Positions 10,516-17,894 of a DNA stretch of 17,894 nucleotides are shown in pieces. Location: positions 1 to 17,894 of the forward strand of contig CAIYZZ010000485.1 of assembly GCA_903930805.1 (NCBI GenBank), written 5' to 3'. The notes under the pieces were generated by a model. That model was not told where the DNA came from. It saw only the letters and a list, made by a program, of their open reading frames with translations, and searched no databases. Made by a program: the position numbers and the translations under genes. The DNA comes from an uncultured Rhodocyclaceae bacterium. Its GTDB lineage: Bacteria; Pseudomonadota; Gammaproteobacteria; Burkholderiales; Rhodocyclaceae. The number at the start of each line of letters is the position of its first letter. Within the stretch, counting starts at the first letter, position 1.

Positions 10516-13500
10516 GCGACAGCCACTTCCAGCGGGCGCTCGAGCAACACGGGCGGTAGCGGCTCACGGTTACCCGCAAACCAGTCGACCGATTGCTTGA
10601 CGGTAGAAACCTTGTCGGCCGCAAGCCTGTCGTCCCAGGCTTGCCAACCCTCTGCCGGATCGAATAGATGGATCGCACCTGAATCCGGGTTTTTCGCCGC
10701 GACGATAACCCAGCCGTTGCCCACCAACTCCTGCAAGGGCGGCTGACGCTGGTACACAGCGGTGATGATCTCCAGCGTCTGCTCGATGACCACCAGCAGG
10801 CGCATCGCCTCGTGGATCTCGATCATCTGCTTGGGCAGACCCGTGCGCAGGTCGGAGCTCGCGCCCTGCATCACGCCGAAGTAACCGGCGACGTTGTGCA
10901 TCACCTTGCTGCCGCAACCGAACAGCTCGTTATTCACCGTCGAGAAGAAATATTCGAGATTGATGCCGGCACCGACCGCGCCGTTGATGAGCAGATGGCG
11001 CTCGAGCACCTTGCCTTCCGCATCCTGCGTCGGATCGTAGGAAATCAGAAAAGCGCGCCGGTCGAAAAAGGCACCACGGCTCATGGCACGACGACCGAAG
11101 AAGGCGCAGGCATTGGTGACATGGCCCAGCTCAGGCCGTGGCTGGGCATAGTCGTTGCGGCGCCCCCAGACATGGCGCAGCGCGGCCGCCTTGCCGATGT
11201 CGAGCGGCGCTGAATACAAGCGGCGGCAGCGTTCCTGTGCATGGGCGCGGCTGGCGACGGCGAGACTGCGATTGACCTGTTCAAAAGTCGGCCCTAGCGG
11301 GACGGGGAGATCCTCGCTGTCGTACCAAGTAATCAGATCGTCGGCGGTGTTGTGTTCGGAACCGAGAAAATGCGTCTCAGCCGGCACATGAATGTTGCGC
11401 GCAGCAAGCAGGGCACGTACTTCGTGGCGGTTGGCCATCGCGGCAAACAGGCGCGCATTCGGGCCGGAATGGCGGCCGGAACAGGCGCCGCAATCGTAGG
11501 CCGCCAGGTGCGGATTATTCGTGCTGTTGGAGCCATGACCCATGATGACCACCAGCGGCGCGAAGTCCTTGGTCAGACCGAGAGCGGTGAGGAAGTTACC
11601 GATGCGCTCGGCCTGCTCGGCATCGGTGAAACCGTGACGTGGTGCCTGAGGTGTGGCCGGGCCGGCATCGGCGGGTGCATTGTGGTCGAGACGCGTCGCC
11701 ACCAACAGATCAAAACGCTCACGCAACCGCGTATTGAAACGACCGAAACTGGGGGGGGAAAGCGTGCGCCACAGCAGCGTCAGCAAGGCGAAGGGGGCAG
11801 ATAAAGAGGTGAGCAGTGGGCCGACGATCAGACTGCGCCGCGTCACTTGATGCAGTCGATCCTGCCAGCGTAGGCGGCGCTTGTGGCGGCGATGGTGTTC
11901 AGCTGCCGTCCCGCCAAACTCCGCTTTGTCTTCTCGAGGCACTTCATGCACCTCGTGAGACGGAATGATGACTTCGGGCACTACCGGGCATAGCGCCGTC
12001 GGCTTGCTATCGTCGAGGCCGTAATAATTCTGGAACACCGCGAAATGCGCGGCGCCACCCAGAGTTTCAAGTTGCGGGTTGGTTTCTTCAAGGTGGCGAC
12101 GCATGCCCTCCTCGCGGTCATCCATGCAGAACACCAGTTGCGCGGTCGGGCCAAGTTTATGGCCGTGCCAGCGGCCGTGATTGGCGGCAAGTCCGGCAAA
12201 GATCTGTTCGCGGTAGTGGCGCTCGTAGGCATTGAGCCAGATGAAACCGCGCTGATGCTCGTCCAACTTGCGTAGCGCCCCCAGCAAGGCTTCGGCACCG
12301 CCACGTCCGAGCGCGCGCAAGACGGGAGCCGTGATGCCGAGATGCTGGGCGAGGCGGAACAGCGGCCAGGCCGAGCGCGTCGGGCCATGACTGGCGGTGC
12401 GCTCGGCCGTCGGCGTCGCGCGCCAGGCTTCGATCTGGTCGACCAGCCCATCCCACAGCGCCGGGTCTTGCGGCAGGGCGGCATCACCGACGGCCGGCAG
12501 ATGCGGCTCGATGAGTTCCAGCAGGTATTCAGGCAAGTCACCGGAATGAAATGCGTGCCGTACCCAGAGTTCGGTCGGATGACGGCGGAAATATTCACCC
12601 AGCGCCGGCAGCGAGTAGTCGATGTGCCAATGCCGCCGCACGATGTCGCTGGCGACCAGGCGTTCGAGCACCAATCGCACGGCCAGGTAATCGAGCATGG
12701 CCACCGGCACGTCCGGTGTATCGGCATAGCCCGGATGATTCTGTCGCCAGAGGAACATTCCCGACCAGCCGGGTAGTTCGAGCGCCAGCCGTTCCAGATA
12801 GCCGGGCCAGCTTTCCTCAGGCAATCCCAGTCGCGTGAGTTCGGTGATAATCGTTTCGAGCGCATCAACAGGGAGTTGAGCGATCTCCAGCCGCGCCGCG
12901 CCGAGGTTCTCGAGCGCCAGCGCGATGTCGCTCTGCATGCTCTGGCACCAAGCGGCATAAAAACCCAGCCGCTGCGCCGGGTTGTGCCAAGGCGTCAGGC
13001 CCTGATCGAGATGCGCGGCGATGTGACGGATCAGAAGCGGACGCACCGTTTCAAAAGCATCCTCATCGGTGAGTTCCTTGATGAGCGCAGCTGCCGTCCC
13101 GTCGGCGCCGACTTTTTGCCGCAGTTCGTCCCACAGCGCGGCAGCTTCTTCAGCAAAAGTTTCCTGCGCGGTGGCAAAGGTGGCCTGTTGCCGCTCTTCG
13201 CGCGCCGACAATTCCAGCAGCGCCTCGGGGTGCTCAAAAGCGTGATCGATAGAAAACACATCGAGGCAGGCGGTCCAGAGTTCAGCCAGCGCGCTTGCTT
13301 CATTACCTCCGGCCAGCAGCACGGCGCGACACACGGCAGGGACATCCGCATGGCAAGTCACCAGCGCGCGCATCTCCTCAACCTGCCACTTGAACTGCGC
13401 CAGAGTTGGCGGCGTGAGCGGATAAATCAGGCCGATGCGCAACACGTCGCGGCGGTGCACCGGCTGGCCGGCAACCGTCACCAGTACGGCAGCCAGGTCG

Positions 13501-13793
13501 ATGCCATCGCGCTGTCCTACCCTCTCGATTGCATCGTCCAGATCAGCGTCATCGATGCGACCGTCGCGATAAAAACCACGGCACACCGCCTCGGGTAGCC
13601 AAGCGCGTTGGCCGGAAAGTCGGCTGGCGGCGGCCAACGCCTCGGGGAACGGCAGATGCTGGAAGCCGTGCAGTGTATTGTGGTGCACGAAGTCGCGGAT
13701 GGCAGCCTGACTCGGCAACACATGCTCGAGGTGGTGGATGCAGTCGGTAAGCCGCATGCGAATATCCGGAGAAGGATTACCGTGCGCCGCCAT
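10512..13793 (-). CDS. dabA: DabA-type inorganic carbon uptake protein (DUF2309/UPF0753)
   Basis: 1093-residue member of the DUF2309 family; DabA hydrates CO2 at a beta-carbonic-anhydrase-like zinc site and works with an ND5-like membrane partner. Seen: the N-terminal family motif IRDFVHHNTLHGFQHLPF; QLVFCMDDREEGMRRHLE with Cys556 and Asp558; GHGSNSTNNPHLAAYDCGACSG with His753 and Cys768. The Cys-x-Asp spacing and the 15-residue His-to-Cys spacing equal those of the characterised DabA2 of Halothiobacillus (C351/D353/H524/C539, from memory), so all four site residues are kept. The protein is longer than DabA2 (about 830 residues), mostly through some 200 extra residues before the first ligand. 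A basic stretch RRHKRRLRW precedes a weakly hydrophobic segment near 650; otherwise it is soluble and has no signal peptide. It starts 1 bp after the upstream ND4-like stop and overlaps dabB by ATGA. Confidence 0.93.
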   Translation of the reverse strand: MAAHGNPSPDIRMRLTDCIHHLEHVLPSQAAIRDFVHHNTLHGFQHLPFPEALAAASRLSGQRAWLPEAVCRGFYRDGRIDDADLDDAIERVGQRDGIDLAAVLVTVAGQPVHRRDVLRIGLIYPLTPPTLAQFKWQVEEMRALVTCHADVPAVCRAVLLAGGNEASALAELWTACLDVFSIDHAFEHPEALLELSAREERQQATFATAQETFAEEAAALWDELRQKVGADGTAAALIKELTDEDAFETVRPLLIRHIAAHLDQGLTPWHNPAQRLGFYAAWCQSMQSDIALALENLGAARLEIAQLPVDALETIITELTRLGLPEESWPGYLERLALELPGWSGMFLWRQNHPGYADTPDVPVAMLDYLAVRLVLERLVASDIVRRHWHIDYSLPALGEYFRRHPTELWVRHAFHSGDLPEYLLELIEPHLPAVGDAALPQDPALWDGLVDQIEAWRATPTAERTASHGPTRSAWPLFRLAQHLGITAPVLRALGRGGAEALLGALRKLDEHQRGFIWLNAYERHYREQIFAGLAANHGRWHGHKLGPTAQLVFCMDDREEGMRRHLEETNPQLETLGGAAHFAVFQNYYGLDDSKPTALCPVVPEVIIPSHEVHEVPREDKAEFGGTAAEHHRRHKRRLRWQDRLHQVTRRSLIVGPLLTSLSAPFALLTLLWRTLSPPSFGRFNTRLRERFDLLVATRLDHNAPADAGPATPQAPRHGFTDAEQAERIGNFLTALGLTKDFAPLVVIMGHGSNSTNNPHLAAYDCGACSGRHSGPNARLFAAMANRHEVRALLAARNIHVPAETHFLGSEHNTADDLITWYDSEDLPVPLGPTFEQVNRSLAVASRAHAQERCRRLYSAPLDIGKAAALRHVWGRRNDYAQPRPELGHVTNACAFFGRRAMSRGAFFDRRAFLISYDPTQDAEGKVLERHLLINGAVGAGINLEYFFSTVNNELFGCGSKVMHNVAGYFGVMQGASSDLRTGLPKQMIEIHEAMRLLVVIEQTLEIITAVYQRQPPLQELVGNGWVIVAAKNPDSGAIHLFDPAEGWQAWDDRLAADKVSTVKQSVDWFAGNREPLPPVLLERPLEVAVA
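11751..11758. repeat. G8 (coding C8) homopolymer within dabA
   Basis: Eight consecutive G on the plus strand fall within the Leu-Ser-Pro-Pro-Ser-Phe codons of dabA. The frame is intact at eight bases; one base more or less would truncate DabA and, by coupling, could reduce downstream translation. It is either an incidental tract or a slippage site. Confidence 0.9.
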
Positions 13794-13794
13794 G

Positions 13795-15267
13795 TCAGCC
13801 GCCGAACAGACGCGCCAGGCGCGCCACCGAACTGCCGATCAGTGCGAGCGCCGGCGCCGGATAGAAACCGATACCCAGAATACCGGTGGCGAGCAAACCG
13901 GCAGCGGCCATTTCGGATCGGGTGAGATCGGGCACCGACTGCATCGCCGAGCCAACCGGGGCAACCGGGCCGGTAAACAAACGGCCGACGGTGCGGAAGG
14001 CATAGGCTGCACTGACCAGGAGCGACAACGAGAGCAACAGCATCCAGCCGCCCCAGCGCGCGAAACCACCCACCAGTGCGTGCAGTTCGGCGATGAATCC
14101 CGCCGTGCCGGGAAGCCCGACGGCAGCTACCAGCGCCAGCACCATGAAGAAGGCAAAGCGCGGCATGCTGCGTACCAGCGACGAATATTCGCCGATGTCG
14201 CGCGTGTGGGTGCGCTGGTGCAAAAGTCCCACCAGAAAGAACAGCGCGCCAGCCACCAGGCCATGCGCCACCATCTGCATCACCGCGCCGGTGAGTCCGG
14301 CAGTATTCAGCGCCGCCAACCCAAGCAACACCACGCCCATGTGCGAGATCGAGGCATAGGCCAGCATGAGCACCAGATCGCGCTGCCGCCAGGCCAGCAC
14401 TCCGGCATAAATGATCGTGATGAAAGCCAACGTCGCGAGCCAGCCCTGTAGCGCCCAGGCCGCACCTGGCAAGGTTTCGGTGGCACGCAACAGACCGTAG
14501 CCGCCCATCTTGAGCAGGATGCCAGAAGAGATCAGCGGCACGGCGGCAGGCGCTTCTGAATACACCAGCGGCACCCAGCCATGCAGAGGAAATACGGCCA
14601 TCTTGACGCCGAAGCCGATGAACAAGCCAGCGAAAATCCACACCTGCGTGGCGATCGGCAGGCTGCGCGCCGCATCGGCCAGCGCCGTCATGCCGAAACT
14701 GTGCGTCGGGGAGGCGTCATACAACAGCAGGAGCGAAATCAGCATGAAGACCGAGCCGCCCATGGTGTAGATGACGAAATTCAGCGCCGCTTTCTGCCGC
14801 CGCTCGCGATTCGAGCCTCCCATGCGGTCGATGAGAAAGAACAGTGGGATCAGCGTGAGTTCCCAGAACACGTAGAACAGAGTCCAGTCGCGCGCCATGA
14901 ACACGCCAAACATCGCGGTCTCGAGTACCAGCAGCAGCGAAAAATACATCCTCGCGCCATTCCTCACCGCACTCGAGGCGATCACCGCCACCACCATCAA
15001 GAGTGCCGCCAGCAAGATCATCGGCAGGGAAAAGCCATCGATGCCGAGTGAAAAACTGGAACCCAGTCGGGCATGCCAGGCGTGGGTCTCGTAAAACTGC
15101 CTGGTGGCGATGGCGGGATCGAACTGGCCCAGTAGCGCCCAGGAAAACACCAACACCACGCCGGTCGCCGCCAGCGTTGCACGGCGGATCAGCAGCGGGT
15201 CGCGGGTCGGCAACAACGCCACGATCAGGGCTCCGATCAAGGGCAGCAGCAACAAGGCTCTCAGCAT
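13795..15267 (-). CDS. ND4/NuoM-like proton-translocating subunit (first in operon)
   Basis: 490-residue polytopic membrane protein of PF00361, ND4/NuoM branch. Seen: LGIDGFSLPMILLAALLM, YVFWELTLIPLFFLIDRMGG with Glu136, NFVIYTMGGSVFML, GFGVKMAVFPLHGWVPLVYS with Lys222, SSGILLKMGGYGLLR with Lys253, then MLAYASISHMGVVLLG and GLPGTAGFIAELHAL. All charged positions needed for a working half-channel are present, and this is the most NuoM-like of the three ND4 paralogues here. It sits between the SulP gene (15-bp gap) and dabA (1-bp gap). In complex I such a subunit would be flanked by nuoL and nuoN; here it is next to dabA, so a role in an enlarged DAB complex is inferred. No strong Shine-Dalgarno was seen; GAGG lies only about 3 nt from the ATG. 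Confidence 0.92.
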   Translation of the reverse strand: MLRALLLLPLIGALIVALLPTRDPLLIRRATLAATGVVLVFSWALLGQFDPAIATRQFYETHAWHARLGSSFSLGIDGFSLPMILLAALLMVVAVIASSAVRNGARMYFSLLLVLETAMFGVFMARDWTLFYVFWELTLIPLFFLIDRMGGSNRERRQKAALNFVIYTMGGSVFMLISLLLLYDASPTHSFGMTALADAARSLPIATQVWIFAGLFIGFGVKMAVFPLHGWVPLVYSEAPAAVPLISSGILLKMGGYGLLRATETLPGAAWALQGWLATLAFITIIYAGVLAWRQRDLVLMLAYASISHMGVVLLGLAALNTAGLTGAVMQMVAHGLVAGALFFLVGLLHQRTHTRDIGEYSSLVRSMPRFAFFMVLALVAAVGLPGTAGFIAELHALVGGFARWGGWMLLLSLSLLVSAAYAFRTVGRLFTGPVAPVGSAMQSVPDLTRSEMAAAGLLATGILGIGFYPAPALALIGSSVARLARLFGG

Positions 15268-15282
15268 GCCCTCAGATGCTAC

Positions 15283-17433
15283 TCATGGTCGGCCAAAACG
15301 CTGTTCTGGCATGAGGGTAGAAATCGATGTCGGGCGCAAGCCATCGACGGCACCAAGATTCTCCTCGCGCGAGTAGATTTTCTCCAGCGCCTGCTCGGCC
15401 GAGGAAAAGAAGGCTTTTTCGCCAATCATGGCACGCAGGCCCGTGGCCTGCATGACGTCGAGCACCTGTTTTTTCAGGCCAGAAAACAGCACAACGATGC
15501 CGTTGCCGCGCATACGTTCAACGATGTGGTGGATCACCTCTTCGCCCGAGGCGTCAAGCTCGTTGATGGCATCGCCGACGATCAGCAGATAGGGTGCCTG
15601 CGGATTGTTGGCCACCGCCTCAAGGATGGCATCCTCGAAATAAGAGACGTTGGCGAAGTAGAGGCGACCATCGAAGCGAACTGCGGTAACAACGTCGGAC
15701 GGCGGCAGGTTATGCACTTTGGTATCGCGCAGCGTGCCGTCATGGTACCGCCCGAGAATGGCGACACGTGGCGTCATAGTGCGGTAGAGATAGAGCCCCA
15801 GGGCCAGGCCGGCACCGATCATGATGCCTTTGTCGAGGTGAGGCGCGAAAGCCAGGGTGGCAATGAAAGTGACGACCGAGGCGATGCCATCGTGCTTGTT
15901 GGCCTGCCAGGCGTGTTTGATGGCGCCAAAATTGATGAGTCCGATCACCGCCATGATAATCACCGCCGCCAACACGGCTTGCGGCAGGTGATAGAGCAGC
16001 GGAGTAAGGAATAGCAGCGTAACCAGCACGATAAGCCCGGTGATGACCGAGGACATGCCCGTCTTGGCGCCGGCGTTCATGTTCACTGCCGAGCGCGAGA
16101 AGGAACCCGATACCGGGAAAGAATGCGTCATGCTGCCGACGAGGTTCGCCAGACCCTGGCCGATGAGCTCCTGGTTCGGATCAATCTTCTGCTTGGTCTT
16201 GGCGGCGATAGCCTTGGCAATTGAAATCGCCTCCATGAAGCCCACCAGGGAAATGACGATGGCGGCGGCGAGCAAGCTGCCGAGCATGTCCCATGAAATT
16301 TTCGGCAACCCGATCGACGGCAGGCCCTCGGGGATCTTGCCAATCACTTCACCGCCTCCGACCAACCTGAAGCCGTTGTCCTTGACGCCGCGGATACGGT
16401 ACACAGCACTATCGAGCTTCGCTTCGGCCGGTGCCTTGCCTTCGGGATAGAGTGCAAGCGTTCGTCCCTGATCATCACTGACGCGCACGACGCGCATGGC
16501 GCGCAGCTGCTTGCGCAGATCGCTGGACTCATGCTCCATCATCTGCACGGCGATGCGATTCATGTCGACTATGGCATCCATCGTCACGGCGTGCGCGTTC
16601 ATGTCGCCCTCGGCCCTGTGCACGCTTTTGGCCTCGAATGACTTCTCCGCGAGGCTTTTAACGGCTACGTCCAGGCGGCGTCCGACGTTACTCACATGCT
16701 CAACCAGCGTCTTGAGTTCGGCATCTGCGATATGTTCAAGCTTGCCGCTGGAATTGGTCTCGAAGTGCAGCGCCCACGAGGCAATCGTGGTCACCGCTAC
16801 GGCGACCAACACGCCAGGCAGCTTGGGGAACTTCTTGCGAATGAAGGCCATGATAACGATCGCCACCCCCCCCATGGCCAGCGTAGGCCAGTGAGCATCA
16901 CCAACCTGCTTGGTCACGCCCCAGATGTCATTGATGAAATGCTCGGAGCGCTCCATGGTTACGCCAAGCAACTTGTTCACCTGCGACATGCCGATGATCA
17001 TTGCCGCCGCGTTGGTAAATCCGACGATAACCGGGTGTGAGAGGAAGTTCACCACCACGCCGAGCTTGAACACGCCTAGCACTAACTGCACGATGCCGAC
17101 CAGCAGCGCCAACATGATGGCCAGCGTAACGAACTGATCAGAGCCCGGCGCGGCCAGCGGCGCCAGAGACGAGGCCGTCAACAAGGAGGCAACCGCCACC
17201 GGCCCGGTACCGAGCTGGTTCGACGAACCCCACATCGCCGCGACCATCACCGGCAGGAAAGCTGCATATAGACCGTAGTAGGGTGGTAGCCCCGCAAGCT
17301 GAGCGTATGCCATCGACTGCGGCACCAGCACCAGGGCGACTGTCAGGCCGGCAAGGAAGTCGGCCTTTAGCGCATCACCACGCAACGGGAACCAGGCCAG
17401 AAAGGGAAAAAATTTCTTCAGTGAGAAAGTCAT
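15283..17433 (-). CDS. SulP-STAS anion transporter with large extracytoplasmic insert
   Basis: 716-residue SulP carrier from ATG 17433, first gene of the DAB-like operon. Seen: DFLAGLTVALVLVPQSMAYA, GLPPYYGLYAAFLPV, LGTGPVAVASLLT, SHPVIVGFTNAAAMIIG, PVSGSFSRSAVNMNAGAKTG, and a C-terminal STAS domain (about 590-700) with LDASGEE (D627-G630), the canonical Ser-bearing loop. Between the helix PGVLVAVAVTTIASWALHF and the usual IGKIPEGLPS motif sits an extra stretch of about 135 residues (225-361). It is rich in helical heptads (VKSLAEKSFEAK, QMMEHESSDLRKQLR) and then VVRVSDDQGRTLALYPEG. Positive-inside logic (RKKFPK before that helix) puts it in the periplasm. A longer GTG start at 17529 would add 32 residues, but ATG 17433 matches the N terminus of the divergent paralogue. 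Operon position suggests bicarbonate as substrate; this is unproven, and sulfate remains possible. Confidence 0.9.
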   Translation of the reverse strand: MTFSLKKFFPFLAWFPLRGDALKADFLAGLTVALVLVPQSMAYAQLAGLPPYYGLYAAFLPVMVAAMWGSSNQLGTGPVAVASLLTASSLAPLAAPGSDQFVTLAIMLALLVGIVQLVLGVFKLGVVVNFLSHPVIVGFTNAAAMIIGMSQVNKLLGVTMERSEHFINDIWGVTKQVGDAHWPTLAMGGVAIVIMAFIRKKFPKLPGVLVAVAVTTIASWALHFETNSSGKLEHIADAELKTLVEHVSNVGRRLDVAVKSLAEKSFEAKSVHRAEGDMNAHAVTMDAIVDMNRIAVQMMEHESSDLRKQLRAMRVVRVSDDQGRTLALYPEGKAPAEAKLDSAVYRIRGVKDNGFRLVGGGEVIGKIPEGLPSIGLPKISWDMLGSLLAAAIVISLVGFMEAISIAKAIAAKTKQKIDPNQELIGQGLANLVGSMTHSFPVSGSFSRSAVNMNAGAKTGMSSVITGLIVLVTLLFLTPLLYHLPQAVLAAVIIMAVIGLINFGAIKHAWQANKHDGIASVVTFIATLAFAPHLDKGIMIGAGLALGLYLYRTMTPRVAILGRYHDGTLRDTKVHNLPPSDVVTAVRFDGRLYFANVSYFEDAILEAVANNPQAPYLLIVGDAINELDASGEEVIHHIVERMRGNGIVVLFSGLKKQVLDVMQATGLRAMIGEKAFFSSAEQALEKIYSREENLGAVDGLRPTSISTLMPEQRFGRP

Positions 17434-17509
17434 GGGCTTACCGTGGAATCGTTGGGCCGGAATCGGCCAGTATCGGCAATACGGGAATTTTAGAATTATC
17501 TTATTTTCG

Positions 17510-17559
17510 GCGCAGAATGGGATAGACACACATAATGCCGCGATAACCCCCTTCTGCGC
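17510..17559. repeat. Imperfect inverted repeat with competing hairpin
   Basis: GCGCAGAATGGG (17510-17521) pairs with CCCCCTTCTGCGC (17547-17559): eight perfect pairs (GCGCAGAA/TTCTGCGC) plus a GGG/CCC block with a small mismatch, around a loop of about 25 nt. The right arm can instead form CCCCT/AGGGG (17548-17552 with 17562-17566). It may be an operator or leader structure; folding was done by eye. Confidence 0.5.
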
Positions 17560-17618
17560 ATAGGGGAATAGGTCACACGTAAAATGCGCCCACCGTTTTG
17601 ATTAATCTTCCGCTGCTC

Positions 17619-17622
17619 GAGG
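17619..17622 (+). promoter_or_regulatory. Ribosome binding site of third SulP gene
   Basis: GAGG located 7 nt before the ATG at 17630, supporting that start. Confidence 0.6.
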
Positions 17623-17629
17623 TTCGCCA

Positions 17630-17894
17630 ATGTTTTCACGCCGCTGGCTATTGCGTTTATTTCCATTCCTGAACTGGTTTCCGGTAAATAGGGCCATCCT
17701 GATCGGTGACCTCATCGCCGGCATTACCGGCGGTCTCGTACTGGTGCCGAAAGCAATGGCCTATGCCCAACTCTCTGGCCTGCCCGTGTATTTCGGTCTC
17801 TACACCGCCTTTGTCCCGGCCATTCTCGGCGCACTGTGGGGTTCCAGCCGTCAACTGGCCACTGGCCCGGTGGCCATCGTCTCGCTGATGACCG
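17630..17894 (+). CDS. SulP family anion transporter, N-terminal part (runs off window)
   Basis: 88 codons of a SulP carrier starting MFSRRWLLRLFPFLNWFP, then DLIAGITGGLVLVPKAMAYA, LSGLPVYFGLYTAFVPAI and GSSRQLATGPVAIVSLMT, the family's first two helices and the start of the third. By hand alignment, 48 of 78 positions match the N terminus of the SulP protein encoded at 15283-17433, so the two divergent genes are paralogues of one subfamily, while the SulP at 4262-5983 is more distant. Substrate is unknown; its place beside the DAB-like operon makes bicarbonate a candidate. Whether it carries a STAS or carbonic anhydrase domain cannot be seen here. Confidence 0.92.
   Translation, partial: MFSRRWLLRLFPFLNWFPVNRAILIGDLIAGITGGLVLVPKAMAYAQLSGLPVYFGLYTAFVPAILGALWGSSRQLATGPVAIVSLMT

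Larger units (their letters stand above)
17434..17629. other. Divergent regulatory region between two SulP genes
   Basis: This 196-bp A+T-richer gap must hold the promoter of the six-gene operon (minus strand) and of the third SulP gene (plus strand). It contains GGCCG-GAAT-CGGCC at 17455-17468, a 5-bp stem just upstream of the operon start, and a longer imperfect inverted repeat at 17510-17559. No regulator gene lies in the window. I could not assign -35/-10 boxes with confidence. Confidence 0.6.

Noticed and set aside
13517..14641. Minus-strand open frame of 374 codons overlapping the first ND4-like gene and dabA
   Set aside because: It is out of frame with two genes that have clear family motifs and tight operon spacing; its Arg/Gly/Ala-rich translation is typical of a shadow frame in G+C-rich DNA.
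17434..17529. GTG start at 17529 for the insert-bearing SulP gene
   Set aside because: The additional 32 residues have no SulP similarity and cross the inverted-repeat region; ATG 17433 gives an N terminus aligning with the divergent paralogue's.

Overview
This is a G+C-rich proteobacterial window. Its style (a FdnG-like selenocysteine formate dehydrogenase, a GAF-GGDEF-EAL protein, SulP carriers, a DUF2309/DabA gene with complex-I-like membrane subunits) best fits a respiratory, probably autotrophy-capable betaproteobacterium of the Rhodocyclales/Nitrosomonadales type. The taxon is an inference; no rRNA or lineage marker is present.

Layout. (1) At 1-2042, minus strand, lies the N-terminal two thirds of a Tat-exported, respiratory formate dehydrogenase alpha subunit. 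It contains an in-frame TGA at 1455-1457 that is clearly selenocysteine, with a SECIS hairpin directly downstream. (2) At 2261-5983, plus strand, is a two-gene unit: a soluble GAF-GGDEF-EAL c-di-GMP protein, then a SulP-STAS anion transporter 21 bp later. (3) At 6003-17433, minus strand, is a very tight six-gene operon. In transcription order it holds: a SulP-STAS transporter with an unusual insert of about 135 residues; an ND4/NuoM-like subunit; a 1093-residue DabA (DUF2309/UPF0753) protein; an ND5/NuoL-like DabB candidate; a second, divergent ND4-like subunit; and a third ND4-like subunit. Four of the five junctions overlap by ATGA or are 1 bp apart. (4) From 17630 a third SulP gene starts divergently and runs off the window.

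How it may work together. DabA-DabB pairs are known energy-coupled inorganic carbon accumulators: a beta-carbonic-anhydrase-like DabA hydrates CO2 and a cation-translocating ND5-like DabB provides coupling. Here the pair is embedded in an operon with three further antiporter-like subunits and one SulP carrier, and is flanked by two more SulP genes; some SulP proteins (the BicA type) import bicarbonate. The operon has no NuoH/J/K/A, no Fe-S or flavin subunits and no Mrp B/C/E/F/G, so it is neither complex I nor a standard Mrp antiporter. The working reading is an enlarged DAB-type inorganic carbon pump with associated SulP anion carriers. This is the most interesting system in the window. The formate dehydrogenase would release CO2 on the periplasmic side, but a link to the carbon pump is speculation from proximity only.
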